Shown: positions 51,501-59,256 of the stretch, one piece after another
How positions within the stretch are numbered: the first letter of the stretch is position 1
Layout: every line of letters starts with the position of its first letter
DNA from: Tritrichomonas musculus
Lineage: Eukaryota > Parabasalia > Tritrichomonadida > Tritrichomonadidae
Length of the DNA stretch: 64,000 bases
Assembly (NCBI GenBank): GCA_039105265.1
Contig: JAPFFF010000007.1
Coordinates: forward strand, 3,534,001-3,598,000
Reading direction: 5' to 3'
The notes under the pieces: generated by a model
Databases searched by the model: none
The model's input: only the letters and a program-made list of their open reading frames with translations
Told to the model about the DNA's origin: nothing
Made by a program: the position numbers and the translations under genes

Positions 51501-54314
51501 GGTGATGTAATATATGTTGGGTTTCCATTCGAGACCATAGGCTAAGCAATATTCGTACACCGGATTGCTGAGTATATGTGGACAGTATGGTAGTGGTTCA
51601 CGATTGGGTATGAATTGTTTTCGAAATACACCAGTACAGTTATCAACATGGTTCTCGAAACGCTTCATATTGTGATGACCATAATGTGCATATGAACCAC
51701 ACTTTGGGCAGATATGGATGTTGGTCAGCTTCTCAGCATCCTTGATGTACATTATATGAATGATTCGATTTTGAGTGAACAGCAATGCGGATTTCCTAAA
51801 TGAGTTATCACTATTGTATTTCCACTGGTCCTGAAGGTTATACACCTTGCGATCCTGCAAGTACTCATAGATGTCAATATTCAAGTGATGCTTCTCAGCA
51901 GATGCCTTCATGGATTCAATTGATGTACCCGGATAGTTGTTCAGGAGGTCAATTGCAGCTTGAGATGGCTTAGTTGAATACACTATATTGTGATCCTCGC
52001 ATAGGAGCTTCCTAGCTGCTTGAGTACGATGCTTAGTTTTGCAACCAGATTTGGGTTTGCAACCAGATTTGGGTTTAACTAGATGGTCATCGAGACATGC
52101 AGCCAGAAATCGATACCAACATAGATTGTCATCGGCGTTATCTGTGATGATGAATTTATTATTTTTGATTTCCTTAGGCAAATCTTTGATGGGACCACTA
52201 ACCTTGACCATTCGAGATACTGTGAATGAAACGGTTCCTACGAGAATCAACTTGGTGCTCGATGTTGAGGTTTCATATGAGTGCAGTACTGATTCAATAT
52301 AATACTTCACGATATCAAGTGATTGCTCATCACGAACCACAATTGGGATGGCTGACTTATAGTTGTTCCAATTGATTTCCCTAGCTGTATATTGGAATGT
52401 GTCATTCTCAGCACTGGAGGTCTCAAATACGCCCGAGAGTTGGAAATAGATTTTGAATGGTTTTACCTCGCGTTTATAAACCTGTTGCAAACCATCATAT
52501 ATACTGTTCAATGTAGATATCGAGTTGAAGTAGTATATGTATATTGGCTCATATGTATCAATATCCTCGCGTTCATTGTAATCATTATCAGCATATTTGT
52601 TATATTTATTCCAAGCCTCTACAGCCCTATCATAGTCCTCAGGTTCATTCACCATGAGGAAACCAGTATGTTTCGATTTGAAATCATGTCCAAACTCGCC
52701 GAGGTATTCGAATATCTCATTATTTTCAGGGTCCTTGGGGATACCATCAATATTAGTGCTACCATCAATAATATGAGCTAGTTTTATAACTTTGGACCTG
52801 TTTTTGAGTATATCTTGTATTTCAGCTCTATTGAGATATTCGGGATAATATTTGTCGAAATATGAATATACCTTACGTTCATCATCTAATTGCTGTTGGA
52901 ACTCATCTTGAGTATTCATACGATGAAATGCATCAATGGGGTCATTAATCTTGTAATCATCTCTATTGAATTTACTGAAGTAATCATTATCGGCTGCAAG
53001 GCGTTCAGCACGCTCACGCTCAATACGTTCCCTTACAAGTTTTTGTTTAAACTTATCTCGAGTATTCATACGATGAAATGCATCAATGGGATCATCAACC
53101 TTGTAATCAGTTCTATCAAATTTATTGAAATAATCATTATCGGCTGCAAGGCGTTCAGCACGCTCATGCTCATTACGTTCCCTTACAAGTTTTTGTTTAA
53201 ACTTATCTCGAGTATTCTTATGTTGAAATGCATCAATGGGGTTATCAACCTTGTAATCAGCTCTATTGAATTTATTGAAATAATCATTATCATCTGCAAG
53301 GCGTTCAGCACGCTCACGCTCAATACGTTCCTGTTCCAAGCGCTCCTGCTCAGCACGCTCCCGTTTACGAGCTTTTTTGGCATGTCTCTTTGCACGTTTA
53401 CGCTCCAATCGCTCCTGTTCAGCACGCTCCTGTTCAAGAAGTTCCCGCTCAGCACGCTCACGCTCAATACGTTCCTGTTCCAAGCGCTCCTGCTCAGCAC
53501 GTTCATCCCTAAGTTGTCCAAAGAATGTATCAAAATGTGATTCCTCGAGAATACCATCGGGATTGAAACCTGTGCGAGTTATAAATGAGTTCTCATTGAG
53601 GAACCCCGAAAGTTTAGTCAGCTGAACAATATATTTATCAGTGAGGGGGATGTTGCCACCGAACTCATTATTAACAATATTGATATAATTTTTGACAGTT
53701 TCTGTAGGTATATACCTTTTATCGAAATTCCCATTCGTAATCTTACGATTCAGCTCCCGTTCCCTCTCTTCGGCAATTCGCTTGCGTTCACGTTCCTGTT
53801 TCAATCGATCACGCTCAAGCCGTTTGCGTTCCTTCTCAGCAAGTTCCTGTTCCAATCTCTCCTGTTTCAATCGATCACGCTCAAGCCGTTTGCGTTCCTG
53901 CTCTTCTGCTTCTTTAGCCAATCGCTCCTGTTTCAATCGATCACGCTCAAGCCGTTTACGTTCCTTCTCAGCAAGTTCCTGTTCCTGCTTAAGGCGTTCC
54001 TGTTCAAGTCTGTCATCCTCTAGTTTACGCAACCTCTGTTCAGTTTCAGCCCTCAACTGCTCATCCTCTTGTTCAGCCCTCAGTTGTCCAAAGAATGTAT
54101 CAAAATGCGATTCCTGAAGAGCAGACCTAGTATCAAAACCTATTCGATCTACAAATGATTTCTCATTGAGGAACCTACTGAGCTTGCTCAGCTGAGCGAC
54201 ATATGTGAGGTTGGTTGGGATGTTGCCACCGAACTCATTATTAACAATATTGATATAATTTTTGACAGTTTTTGTAGGAATTTTACCAAAATGTCCGTTT
54301 GTAATATTACTCAT
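48567..54314 (-). CDS. Protein-primed DNA polymerase B, expanded N-terminus (C)
   Basis: 1915 residues, about 390 longer than B. The N-terminus holds two copies of a domain with TVKNYINIVNNEFGGNIP and ESHFDTFFGQLR (about 10-85 and 195-270), Glu/Arg-rich coiled tracts, and three 50-residue repeats (DNDYFNKF..DYKV.DPIDAF, about 330-480). Then the usual order: DDNLCWYRFLA; a zinc motif CPKCGSYAHYGHH; exonuclease TYDFETV (near 940), FGFNSSRFDSN, YNDNDVEMM; HNH-like CHLCGEHF...CAECN; motif A VDFNSLYPS, B KISMNGSYGYDG, C GDTDSAYF (near 1740), KLKGVSLKKN. Replicates C. Confidence 0.95.
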   Translation of the reverse strand: MSNITNGHFGKIPTKTVKNYINIVNNEFGGNIPTNLTYVAQLSKLSRFLNEKSFVDRIGFDTRSALQESHFDTFFGQLRAEQEDEQLRAETEQRLRKLEDDRLEQERLKQEQELAEKERKRLERDRLKQERLAKEAEEQERKRLERDRLKQERLEQELAEKERKRLERDRLKQERERKRIAEERERELNRKITNGNFDKRYIPTETVKNYINIVNNEFGGNIPLTDKYIVQLTKLSGFLNENSFITRTGFNPDGILEESHFDTFFGQLRDERAEQERLEQERIERERAERELLEQERAEQERLERKRAKRHAKKARKRERAEQERLEQERIERERAERLADDNDYFNKFNRADYKVDNPIDAFQHKNTRDKFKQKLVRERNEHERAERLAADNDYFNKFDRTDYKVDDPIDAFHRMNTRDKFKQKLVRERIERERAERLAADNDYFSKFNRDDYKINDPIDAFHRMNTQDEFQQQLDDERKVYSYFDKYYPEYLNRAEIQDILKNRSKVIKLAHIIDGSTNIDGIPKDPENNEIFEYLGEFGHDFKSKHTGFLMVNEPEDYDRAVEAWNKYNKYADNDYNEREDIDTYEPIYIYYFNSISTLNSIYDGLQQVYKREVKPFKIYFQLSGVFETSSAENDTFQYTAREINWNNYKSAIPIVVRDEQSLDIVKYYIESVLHSYETSTSSTKLILVGTVSFTVSRMVKVSGPIKDLPKEIKNNKFIITDNADDNLCWYRFLAACLDDHLVKPKSGCKPKSGCKTKHRTQAARKLLCEDHNIVYSTKPSQAAIDLLNNYPGTSIESMKASAEKHHLNIDIYEYLQDRKVYNLQDQWKYNSDNSFRKSALLFTQNRIIHIMYIKDAEKLTNIHICPKCGSYAHYGHHNMKRFENHVDNCTGVFRKQFIPNREPLPYCPHILSNPVYEYCLAYGLEWKPNIYYITYDFETVEQPVNASIGSSTSINSRLIPLSVSSCVKSQSGCTTKHFSLRDSTEFIIKWIEWLFEQSQKVYHDKVQYMKSFINQPVDNLKTIDRNLNVITVFGFNSSRFDSNLFKEYLNYSSAGTTLWSVEPNSIIGTTSSLKQFILKSPKYDTKLRFIDAQSFVAGGTLRQFGVDFGGIENSSKGVFPYEAINTENYNEVLSKAEPFEYEAFYSYLNQKNPLTPDDYKLYLEDAKNYETRWDYLLAYNDNDVEMMIKPIDNLIALNAQYNVDLISNLSLSKNASCIKYALAYKEFEEEFHSPNAEYSIQNPINEFKPNLKWWRFKCENYYNQDVKYNQSHKDKPRNLDKCVCEEQFDKFMEMYNNPDTGKCHLCGEHFTWTNKPTLDRINNDIGHELSNCKLACAECNRLRSRDDPNITKLRIQLKKYCKMMHLPTLINDEQEYYSLRNNITGGLSNVMHRVNIKGHTKINRFRYNAVDHKVISYDTPHTMTHIVGVDFNSLYPSAFSSTKHDANPYHGGVMYMPGSMIERFEVYKDGTKNMKTYNTCMGIINNSQKYQEHPDFLFKAEVMLKCPISKINYFINFPPVFRNFDITNDEATIGPYMHDYMTRNKLPSVDKTERKLTMSVDTMGTYQTFSNYYLWFLLDHGLVIEDIKSLTTYEAHRGFNPFVSEFMKRRQDIISGAAGGNDAESDLSVSNEKFYKISMNGSYGYDGMNTEKFSKIKICSRDKTFQNIIYDNYVSGTKLSDDNYLLQMNPKSFKCTTCLQESFWTLDNAKFWYLTFIYEFMYKCLDVERFHFIEGDTDSAYFAVAGDDTKGSDQEFKYIIKNRAFYDENIYKFMPNPNINTIADEKKILGLCIEKYGENMIALAPKCYTIFNSGAVTKALKLKGVSLKKNRITSDDYKDIIDNGGVKVGKNINLQLTRNTKIQSKISEMTMSKITVNKNALTGTHTKMIVLENQSCAPFIHGLTSGDYIML
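52870..53325 (-). repeat. Three 150-bp coding repeats in C polymerase
   Basis: Units with the boundary string 'gcaaggcgttcagcacgctc' near 53000, 53150 and 53300. Each encodes 50 residues ending in a charged RER/ERE coil. They are embedded in coiled-coil sequence of reiterated E, R, Q and L codons reaching to about 54050. Confidence 0.85.
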
Positions 54315-54406
54315 TTGCCTGAACGTAAAAATACAAAAATAGTCATCGCAAAAATATTGATTAAATATTATTTTTGAATTTTAATCGATTAAATAGCAAA
54401 TCGGAA

Positions 54407-55168
54407 TCACTCAAGGTTATATATTCGCTTGAATTTGGAGTACCATATTGATGTTTTCTGTCCTTCAGTGTTCATAGCGCATACATACTTACATCCATTC
54501 TTATTGGTGCAGATATGAAGTATTCTATACTCAATCCCGTTGTAGAAATAAAATTTGTCATCGTGAAAGTAATAGTCTTCAAATTTGTATTTTCCATATG
54601 AATCTACAACAATCGCATCATCCGGAATCTCTTTCACATACTCATATTCAATACCTCTGTGTGAAGATTTATTTTTGGTATTATCGCTTGGTGTGACCCA
54701 ACGGAGATTCGTTGTGTGGTTGTCATCTCGGTGCTTATTTATGTGGTCAACCATTGTTTTATGTTTTGGGTCATCATTTAATATGAATTGACGAGCTACC
54801 AATACATGCTTTCTACAATTTTTTTGTTTATTACCCAGAAGTAGACTTGCACAAATATATCCATCACCATGGTCGTATTCTTTAACAATACACCCAGTAG
54901 ATATTCGTTTGATGTCGTATGGGTAGTAGTTTTTAATCACGTAATCATCAAATCCTTTGAGAGGTAGCCACTTAGAATTCTCTTCACAATCAGCTTCCTC
55001 ATCAACAGGTCCTTCAATATCGTCATCAACTTGCTCCAACAGCTCGGTCAGCTTTGAATTCTCTTCTTGAAGAAGCTGGTTATGCTTCATCAATTCGAGG
55101 TTCTCCTGTTGGAGTGACTCGATTATTTGCTGTAAATGTTCAATCTCAGTTACTGCTTCTGTAGCCAT
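54407..55168 (-). CDS. HNH endonuclease with coiled-coil N-terminus (C)
   Basis: 253 residues. An N-terminal coiled coil (IEHLQQIIESLQQENLELM, LLQEENSKLTELLEQ), then LKGFDDYVIKNYYPYDIKR (NUMOD4-like, about 72-92) and an HNH_3-type core KHVLVARQFIL, VDHINKHRDDNHTTNLRWV (about 139-160). Homologous to B's 213-residue enzyme, which lacks the long coil. The coil suggests dimerisation. Same order PolB-HNH as in B. Role in the element unknown. Confidence 0.8.
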   Translation of the reverse strand: MATEAVTEIEHLQQIIESLQQENLELMKHNQLLQEENSKLTELLEQVDDDIEGPVDEEADCEENSKWLPLKGFDDYVIKNYYPYDIKRISTGCIVKEYDHGDGYICASLLLGNKQKNCRKHVLVARQFILNDDPKHKTMVDHINKHRDDNHTTNLRWVTPSDNTKNKSSHRGIEYEYVKEIPDDAIVVDSYGKYKFEDYYFHDDKFYFYNGIEYRILHICTNKNGCKYVCAMNTEGQKTSIWYSKFKRIYNLE

Positions 55169-55191
55169 TTGGATAAAAATAAAAATTTAAA

Positions 55192-55725
55192 TTAGAAATC
55201 GGTTGTATCGATCTCATCATCGGGGTCTGGAGCTGTTTCCCTTGGGGGACCGTTTATAGGCATATGGGTGTTGATTAATTTTTGGGTCATATACATGGAG
55301 ATACTCAACTTTAGGTTATCGTAGATGAGTCTACGCAATAGAGTTACTCGTTTATGAGGTTCCACGTTGGAGACCGCATCAATTACATCCTTTGATGTGA
55401 CATATTGGATCAATCGGTCGTGATCCTCAATATCCAAAAACTTGCTTCGATTGAATATATGAGTTCTATTTAAACGAGGTCGAGGATGTTCAATAGATTG
55501 AGTTTCAGTTTCATCAGGAGGTGAGGTAGGAACTGCGTTCTCAGTTGCTTCAGGAGGTGAATCCTGAGTTGAGTCCTGAGGTGAATCCTGAGTTGAATCT
55601 GTGGAAGGTTTGCGTTTACTGCTCCAACGTTTAATCAAATGCTTGACATCTCGGCGTAAATCGGTGATACCATCTACGATTTTTGAGAGTATATCAGTGT
55701 CAGATTCTGTAGCTGAAATATCCAT
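55192..55725 (-). CDS. 177-residue conserved protein of replication block (C)
   Basis: N-terminal helix (DILSKIVDGITDLRRDVKHL), a Ser/Pro/Asp/Gln-rich middle (DSTQDSPQDSTQDSPP) and a C-terminal domain HIFNRSKFLDIEDHDRLIQYV...LLRRLIYDNLKLSISMYM shared with 19230-19733 of B. The middle includes ENAVPT, encoded by a partial copy of the recurrent 17-mer. Lies between HNH and KilA-N genes. Unrecognised. Confidence 0.65.
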   Translation of the reverse strand: MDISATESDTDILSKIVDGITDLRRDVKHLIKRWSSKRKPSTDSTQDSPQDSTQDSPPEATENAVPTSPPDETETQSIEHPRPRLNRTHIFNRSKFLDIEDHDRLIQYVTSKDVIDAVSNVEPHKRVTLLRRLIYDNLKLSISMYMTQKLINTHMPINGPPRETAPDPDDEIDTTDF

Positions 55726-55730
55726 TTATG

Positions 55731-55740
55731 CAAAAATAAA
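55731..55740 (-). promoter_or_regulatory. TTTATTTTTG box before C 177-residue gene
   Basis: Perfect box, 5 bases upstream of the ATG at 55725. Confidence 0.55.
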
Positions 55741-55747
55741 ATATTAT

Positions 55748-56515
55748 TTAAAGATGTATATTTTTAAAGTATTTGTCTACAGCTTCATGAAACTCATCAA
55801 GGCATGATTTGTTAATGATAATATCAGTACCACCTACACGGACATCATCCCCTTTGAACATAGCTTTGGCCATTCGTTTGATATCTTCATTCGGGGTCAT
55901 CGCAATTGGTAGGTCATCAACATATGCCCAGCGCTTCTTCTCATCTTGATAAATCTTACTGACCTGCCTCCATGAATGCTTGTTGCGACGAACGAGATGA
56001 AGTATCACAAAATTCTTATTTTTGGGAAGTTCCTCAAGCCATATCATATATCGGTAGCTATGTTTGTGATCTTTGGGGACAGCCCTTGGAGTTAGGTCAT
56101 CGATTTTGTTAACCAGCTGCTCACGTTGCTTCTCAAAATATGAATCCAATAGTTTGGCAATATATATGGCATACTTTCGATTAGCCCAGCATGCAACATC
56201 ATTGACAAGCAATCGGTGAATGTATGTGCTTTTCAAATCATTCGGTAAATTAGGTCTATCTTGAACAATATCTAGGTCGCAGCAATTTTGCTGTGACGAT
56301 AATTCATCAAGAATTTCATTGGTTTCAGCGAGTTGCCTCCACCTATAAGCTTGTTTCTTTGAATTACATGCAGTGAGAATCGATTGCATCTGGTACATAT
56401 CATCTTTGATTGAATGTATCAAACGAAGCTTCTCATTATACTGGATGTATTCATATTCGTCATTGATTGGTTCGACAATGGCTGACATTGGAATGTTGAT
56501 TGCTGTTGATTCCAT
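55748..56515 (-). CDS. KilA-N domain protein (C)
   Basis: 255 residues. KilA-N domain (about 18-130: YEYIQYNEKLRLIHSIKDDMYQMQSILTACNSK, YIHRLLVNDVACWANRKYAIYIAKLLDSYF in parts) and the second domain with YRYMIWLEE and VILHLVRRNKHSWRQVS. Homologue of 25235-25996. SSQQNCCDL in the middle of the domain is encoded by the CAGCAATTTTGCTG hairpin. Likely DNA-binding regulator. Confidence 0.85.
   Translation of the reverse strand: MESTAINIPMSAIVEPINDEYEYIQYNEKLRLIHSIKDDMYQMQSILTACNSKKQAYRWRQLAETNEILDELSSQQNCCDLDIVQDRPNLPNDLKSTYIHRLLVNDVACWANRKYAIYIAKLLDSYFEKQREQLVNKIDDLTPRAVPKDHKHSYRYMIWLEELPKNKNFVILHLVRRNKHSWRQVSKIYQDEKKRWAYVDDLPIAMTPNEDIKRMAKAMFKGDDVRVGGTDIIINKSCLDEFHEAVDKYFKNIHL
56276..56297. repeat. 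CAGCAATTTTGCTG hairpin, copy 3, inside KilA-N gene
   Basis: GTCGCAGCAA-TT-TTGCTGTGAC, a 10-bp stem with one mismatch. In frame and at the same protein site as the different B hairpin 25467-25490. Confidence 0.75.
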
Positions 56516-56567
56516 TTCAAGCTGGATAAAAATTGAGTTGCATTGAGAACTAGTTAGTTATGGACTC

Positions 56568-58438
56568 ATCTCACACCTCACACCTCACACCTCATACCTC
56601 ACACCTCATACCTCATACCTCATACCTCACCTCAAATTGGTATAGGGGTACCCAAGAGGGGGGTCATAAAATTCATTTTAGGTAAATCCTTTAATTGGGA
56701 ATCCTCATAAGTCCAAAAATAAATTATTCAAGCCTTGCTATAGTATATAACTCTCTTACTCTTCTCCCATGCAATGGTCTTAAGCAGGAACTGCGTTCTC
56801 AGTTTACCCGATTTTGAGAGTATTACACCTAATCCACGAGGGTTTACATTAGTGTCGAAGTACGCATTATATTTTTGAGTCAATTCTACTATACATATCT
56901 TATCATTTGGGAGACCCTTTATGAAATCGTCTAAGGTCTTCTCCTGATCAATCTCATATACTTCAGCTATAATGGGTGTAGTTTGGGGTACGGCATTTGA
57001 TTCCTTGGCAGATTCCTTGGCAGATACCTTGGCAGATACCTCAGTCAAACTCTGTTTGGATTTCTCAGCCATCTCTGGTTCCTTAATGTGGATATAATTT
57101 AAGAGCTCATTTTCACATATTTTTGCAATGCAATCCTTGATTTCCTTATCGATGATTTTGGATAAATCGTGTAAGATATATTCATTGAGATTCTTCATGA
57201 GTACTCTAGAGTACCCAATAACGAGTTCACTAGATGACATTTCAGTTGGGGGATATTGATCAAGTTTATTATCGATTGCATCAATGATTGTTCCAAGGTA
57301 TAGATTATAACAAGCATTACTGATTTCCTCGCGCAATTTCACTAGGGAATCATATTTATGTATATCATTTGCGAAATATTCATTTGTTGCAACTTCAGCG
57401 AGTAACTTGGTGAAGCTAGATATTAATCTTTGTGTTAATGAATCGAATAGGTTTATGACCTTGGTAGAGGTTCTATCATAGTATACGAATTTAATGGTAC
57501 CCTCATATAATTTGTCTTTGGGACATAAGGATTTGACCTTATTGACAAACGATTCGAATATGCAACTGAGCAAATTCTGGTTGAACATATTGATATCCTT
57601 TGTGATGATGTCAATAGCATAATCAAGGGGGTGCGTATAACTGTAAATCAAAGTTTTGCGTTTCTTATCGAGCTCATCTTGAAATTTCATTAGACGTTCG
57701 CGATCTCGGTTGATATATGATAACTCCTTCATTAGCAGTGCTCGCTCAGGAGATTCAATGTTTGTATAACTATCAATTTTGGTATTCATATCTTGGATCC
57801 ACTCATCGTACTCATCAAGCGAGAGCTCCTTATGTATATAGCACTTGATAGCTGACTCGCGATTATGATCACGTTGGGATTTATTCAATATTTTGTTCAT
57901 ACGAATCTCCAATTCCTTGCAGAAAGAACCTTCATATGAAACTACTTGGGTGTTAGTTGGGACAACGCTCATTTTCAAACCAGATAAAAAATTAAATTGA
58001 TTCAAGAATAGCATTATTTTTGGGATTGTCAATTTATGGAAATGCGTAAGCATTTATCTTGAGGCGAAGCCGAATGGAATTTACCTAAAATGGATTTTGA
58101 GAGGCCCCTCTTGGGTACCCCTATACCAATTTGAGGTGAGGTGTGAGGTGTGAGATATGAGGTGTGAGGTATGAGGTGTGATGTGTGACCCCTTAAGTGA
58201 ACCTCTTAGTAGTGATGGTAGTTCCGCATGGGGATATTGGGGATATGGAGGGAATACCTGGCACATGCAATTTCCTTTAAAAGACCATAGATTCCTTTGA
58301 TTTGGACTATGACATTTCAGCAAAAATTCAAGGTCTGGAGCTTAATTTTAAATGGTTATGTGAATATCAAAATTAGGTTAGATGTGGCTGTTATATTTGA
58401 AATTTATCTGGTCCCCATGCGGAACTACCATCACTACT
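56568..58438 (-). repeat. Right terminal inverted repeat of C (about 1.87 kb)
   Basis: Reverse complement of 11285-13141 with two more heptamer units at the inner edge. It ends CCATCACTACT followed by the target duplication GGCGCC. Contains the inner array 56571-56630, a gene, the outer array 58132-58190 and the terminal segment 58208-58438. Confidence 0.9.
56728..57972 (-). CDS. Terminal-repeat gene of C, right copy, unknown function
   Basis: Same 414-residue protein as 11751-12995, identical throughout. The two copies are read in opposite directions, both away from the nearer terminus and toward the interior of C. Being within the terminal repeats, they would be kept identical by replication or conversion. 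Confidence 0.75.
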   Translation of the reverse strand: MSVVPTNTQVVSYEGSFCKELEIRMNKILNKSQRDHNRESAIKCYIHKELSLDEYDEWIQDMNTKIDSYTNIESPERALLMKELSYINRDRERLMKFQDELDKKRKTLIYSYTHPLDYAIDIITKDINMFNQNLLSCIFESFVNKVKSLCPKDKLYEGTIKFVYYDRTSTKVINLFDSLTQRLISSFTKLLAEVATNEYFANDIHKYDSLVKLREEISNACYNLYLGTIIDAIDNKLDQYPPTEMSSSELVIGYSRVLMKNLNEYILHDLSKIIDKEIKDCIAKICENELLNYIHIKEPEMAEKSKQSLTEVSAKVSAKESAKESNAVPQTTPIIAEVYEIDQEKTLDDFIKGLPNDKICIVELTQKYNAYFDTNVNPRGLGVILSKSGKLRTQFLLKTIAWEKSKRVIYYSKA

Positions 58439-58444
58439 GGCGCC
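58439..58444. repeat. Target-site duplication of Polinton C, right copy
   Basis: GGCGCC, the partner of 11279-11284. Confidence 0.9.
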
Positions 58445-58764
58445 ATGACTCAAAAAATCGCCACTTTTTCAAAATTAGCCCCCCCATTTCGTTCAAAAAT
58501 CGGGTAGACAATTTTGAATAAATGACCAAAAATAAAAGATTGATGTTCAATACGAAGACCTGCAACCTTTCATCTTTGAACTTGTTTAGTAGTATATATC
58601 AGTCGGTTTCCGTCAGGCTAAAGCCCACCGTCAACACGACTAATGAACAAAAATAATATGAACTCATTTAATGATTACCATCAATTGATGATTCATTTAT
58701 TAGACAATTCATTTAATTCATTCTCAAGCTGATGAACTTTATTTTTGAGGCTGTTGATGTCTTC
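58445..58764 (+). repeat. Terminal repeat of D, inner part
   Basis: Matches B's left repeat from 16442 to 16727, except for a D-specific stretch near 58518-58575 (it includes 'aaaaataaaagattgatg') replacing part of the B sequence. The match resumes at 'catctttgaacttgtttag'. Confidence 0.8.
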
Positions 58765-58800
58765 AATGACGTTTTTATTTTTTAATTTCATGATAAAGAC

Positions 58801-59256
58801 ATGTCAACACCAAAGGTTTATGATTACATCAATTCATTGATTGATATGCTGGATGAAACAGAGAAGTTTAAACAATGTGATTTCTCAATATTGTGTGATA
58901 GATATCCAATACCAAGTGGAAAGGCTACATATAAAGCTAAAGTGATGTACATATCATTGAAGAACAAAGAGAATGAATTCAAACGATTTTATCATGATAA
59001 GATTGTTGAACTCGGTCTTGAATACATAACACTTACATCAAATGTTAGAAGAAGGATATCAACAACATCCATTGAATTCTTCGTTGAAGGTTCAAATGAA
59101 GAGCAATCATTTAAAGAATACAATTATTATAATTACAGTATCAGGAAAGTTAATGATAAGAAAACAAAAGAACTCATCGAACAGATGAGACAAAAATATA
59201 ATATCAATACACCTCAACTATTTGTAGGTGTTCAACAACAAATTGTATTAGATTAA
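58801..59256 (+). CDS. Conserved 151-residue protein beside ATPase (D)
   Basis: Protein identical to 16764-17219 of B. Same convergent 4-bp overlap with the ATPase gene. Function unknown. Confidence 0.8.
   Translation: MSTPKVYDYINSLIDMLDETEKFKQCDFSILCDRYPIPSGKATYKAKVMYISLKNKENEFKRFYHDKIVELGLEYITLTSNVRRRISTTSIEFFVEGSNEEQSFKEYNYYNYSIRKVNDKKTKELIEQMRQKYNINTPQLFVGVQQQIVLD

Larger units (their letters stand above)
11285..58438. mobile_element. Polinton C, complete ends, containing B
   Basis: A Polinton of about 25.9 kb (47.2 kb including nested B). It starts AG and ends CT as is typical, has a 6-bp duplication GGCGCC, and inverted terminal repeats of about 1.86 kb that each carry one gene. It encodes PolB, integrase, ATPase, major capsid, candidate small jelly-roll, fibre, large Ca-loop protein, HNH and KilA-N proteins and several small proteins. 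Identical terminal-repeat genes suggest a recent insertion. Apart from the insertion of B into the capsid gene it looks whole: one interruption. Confidence 0.9.
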
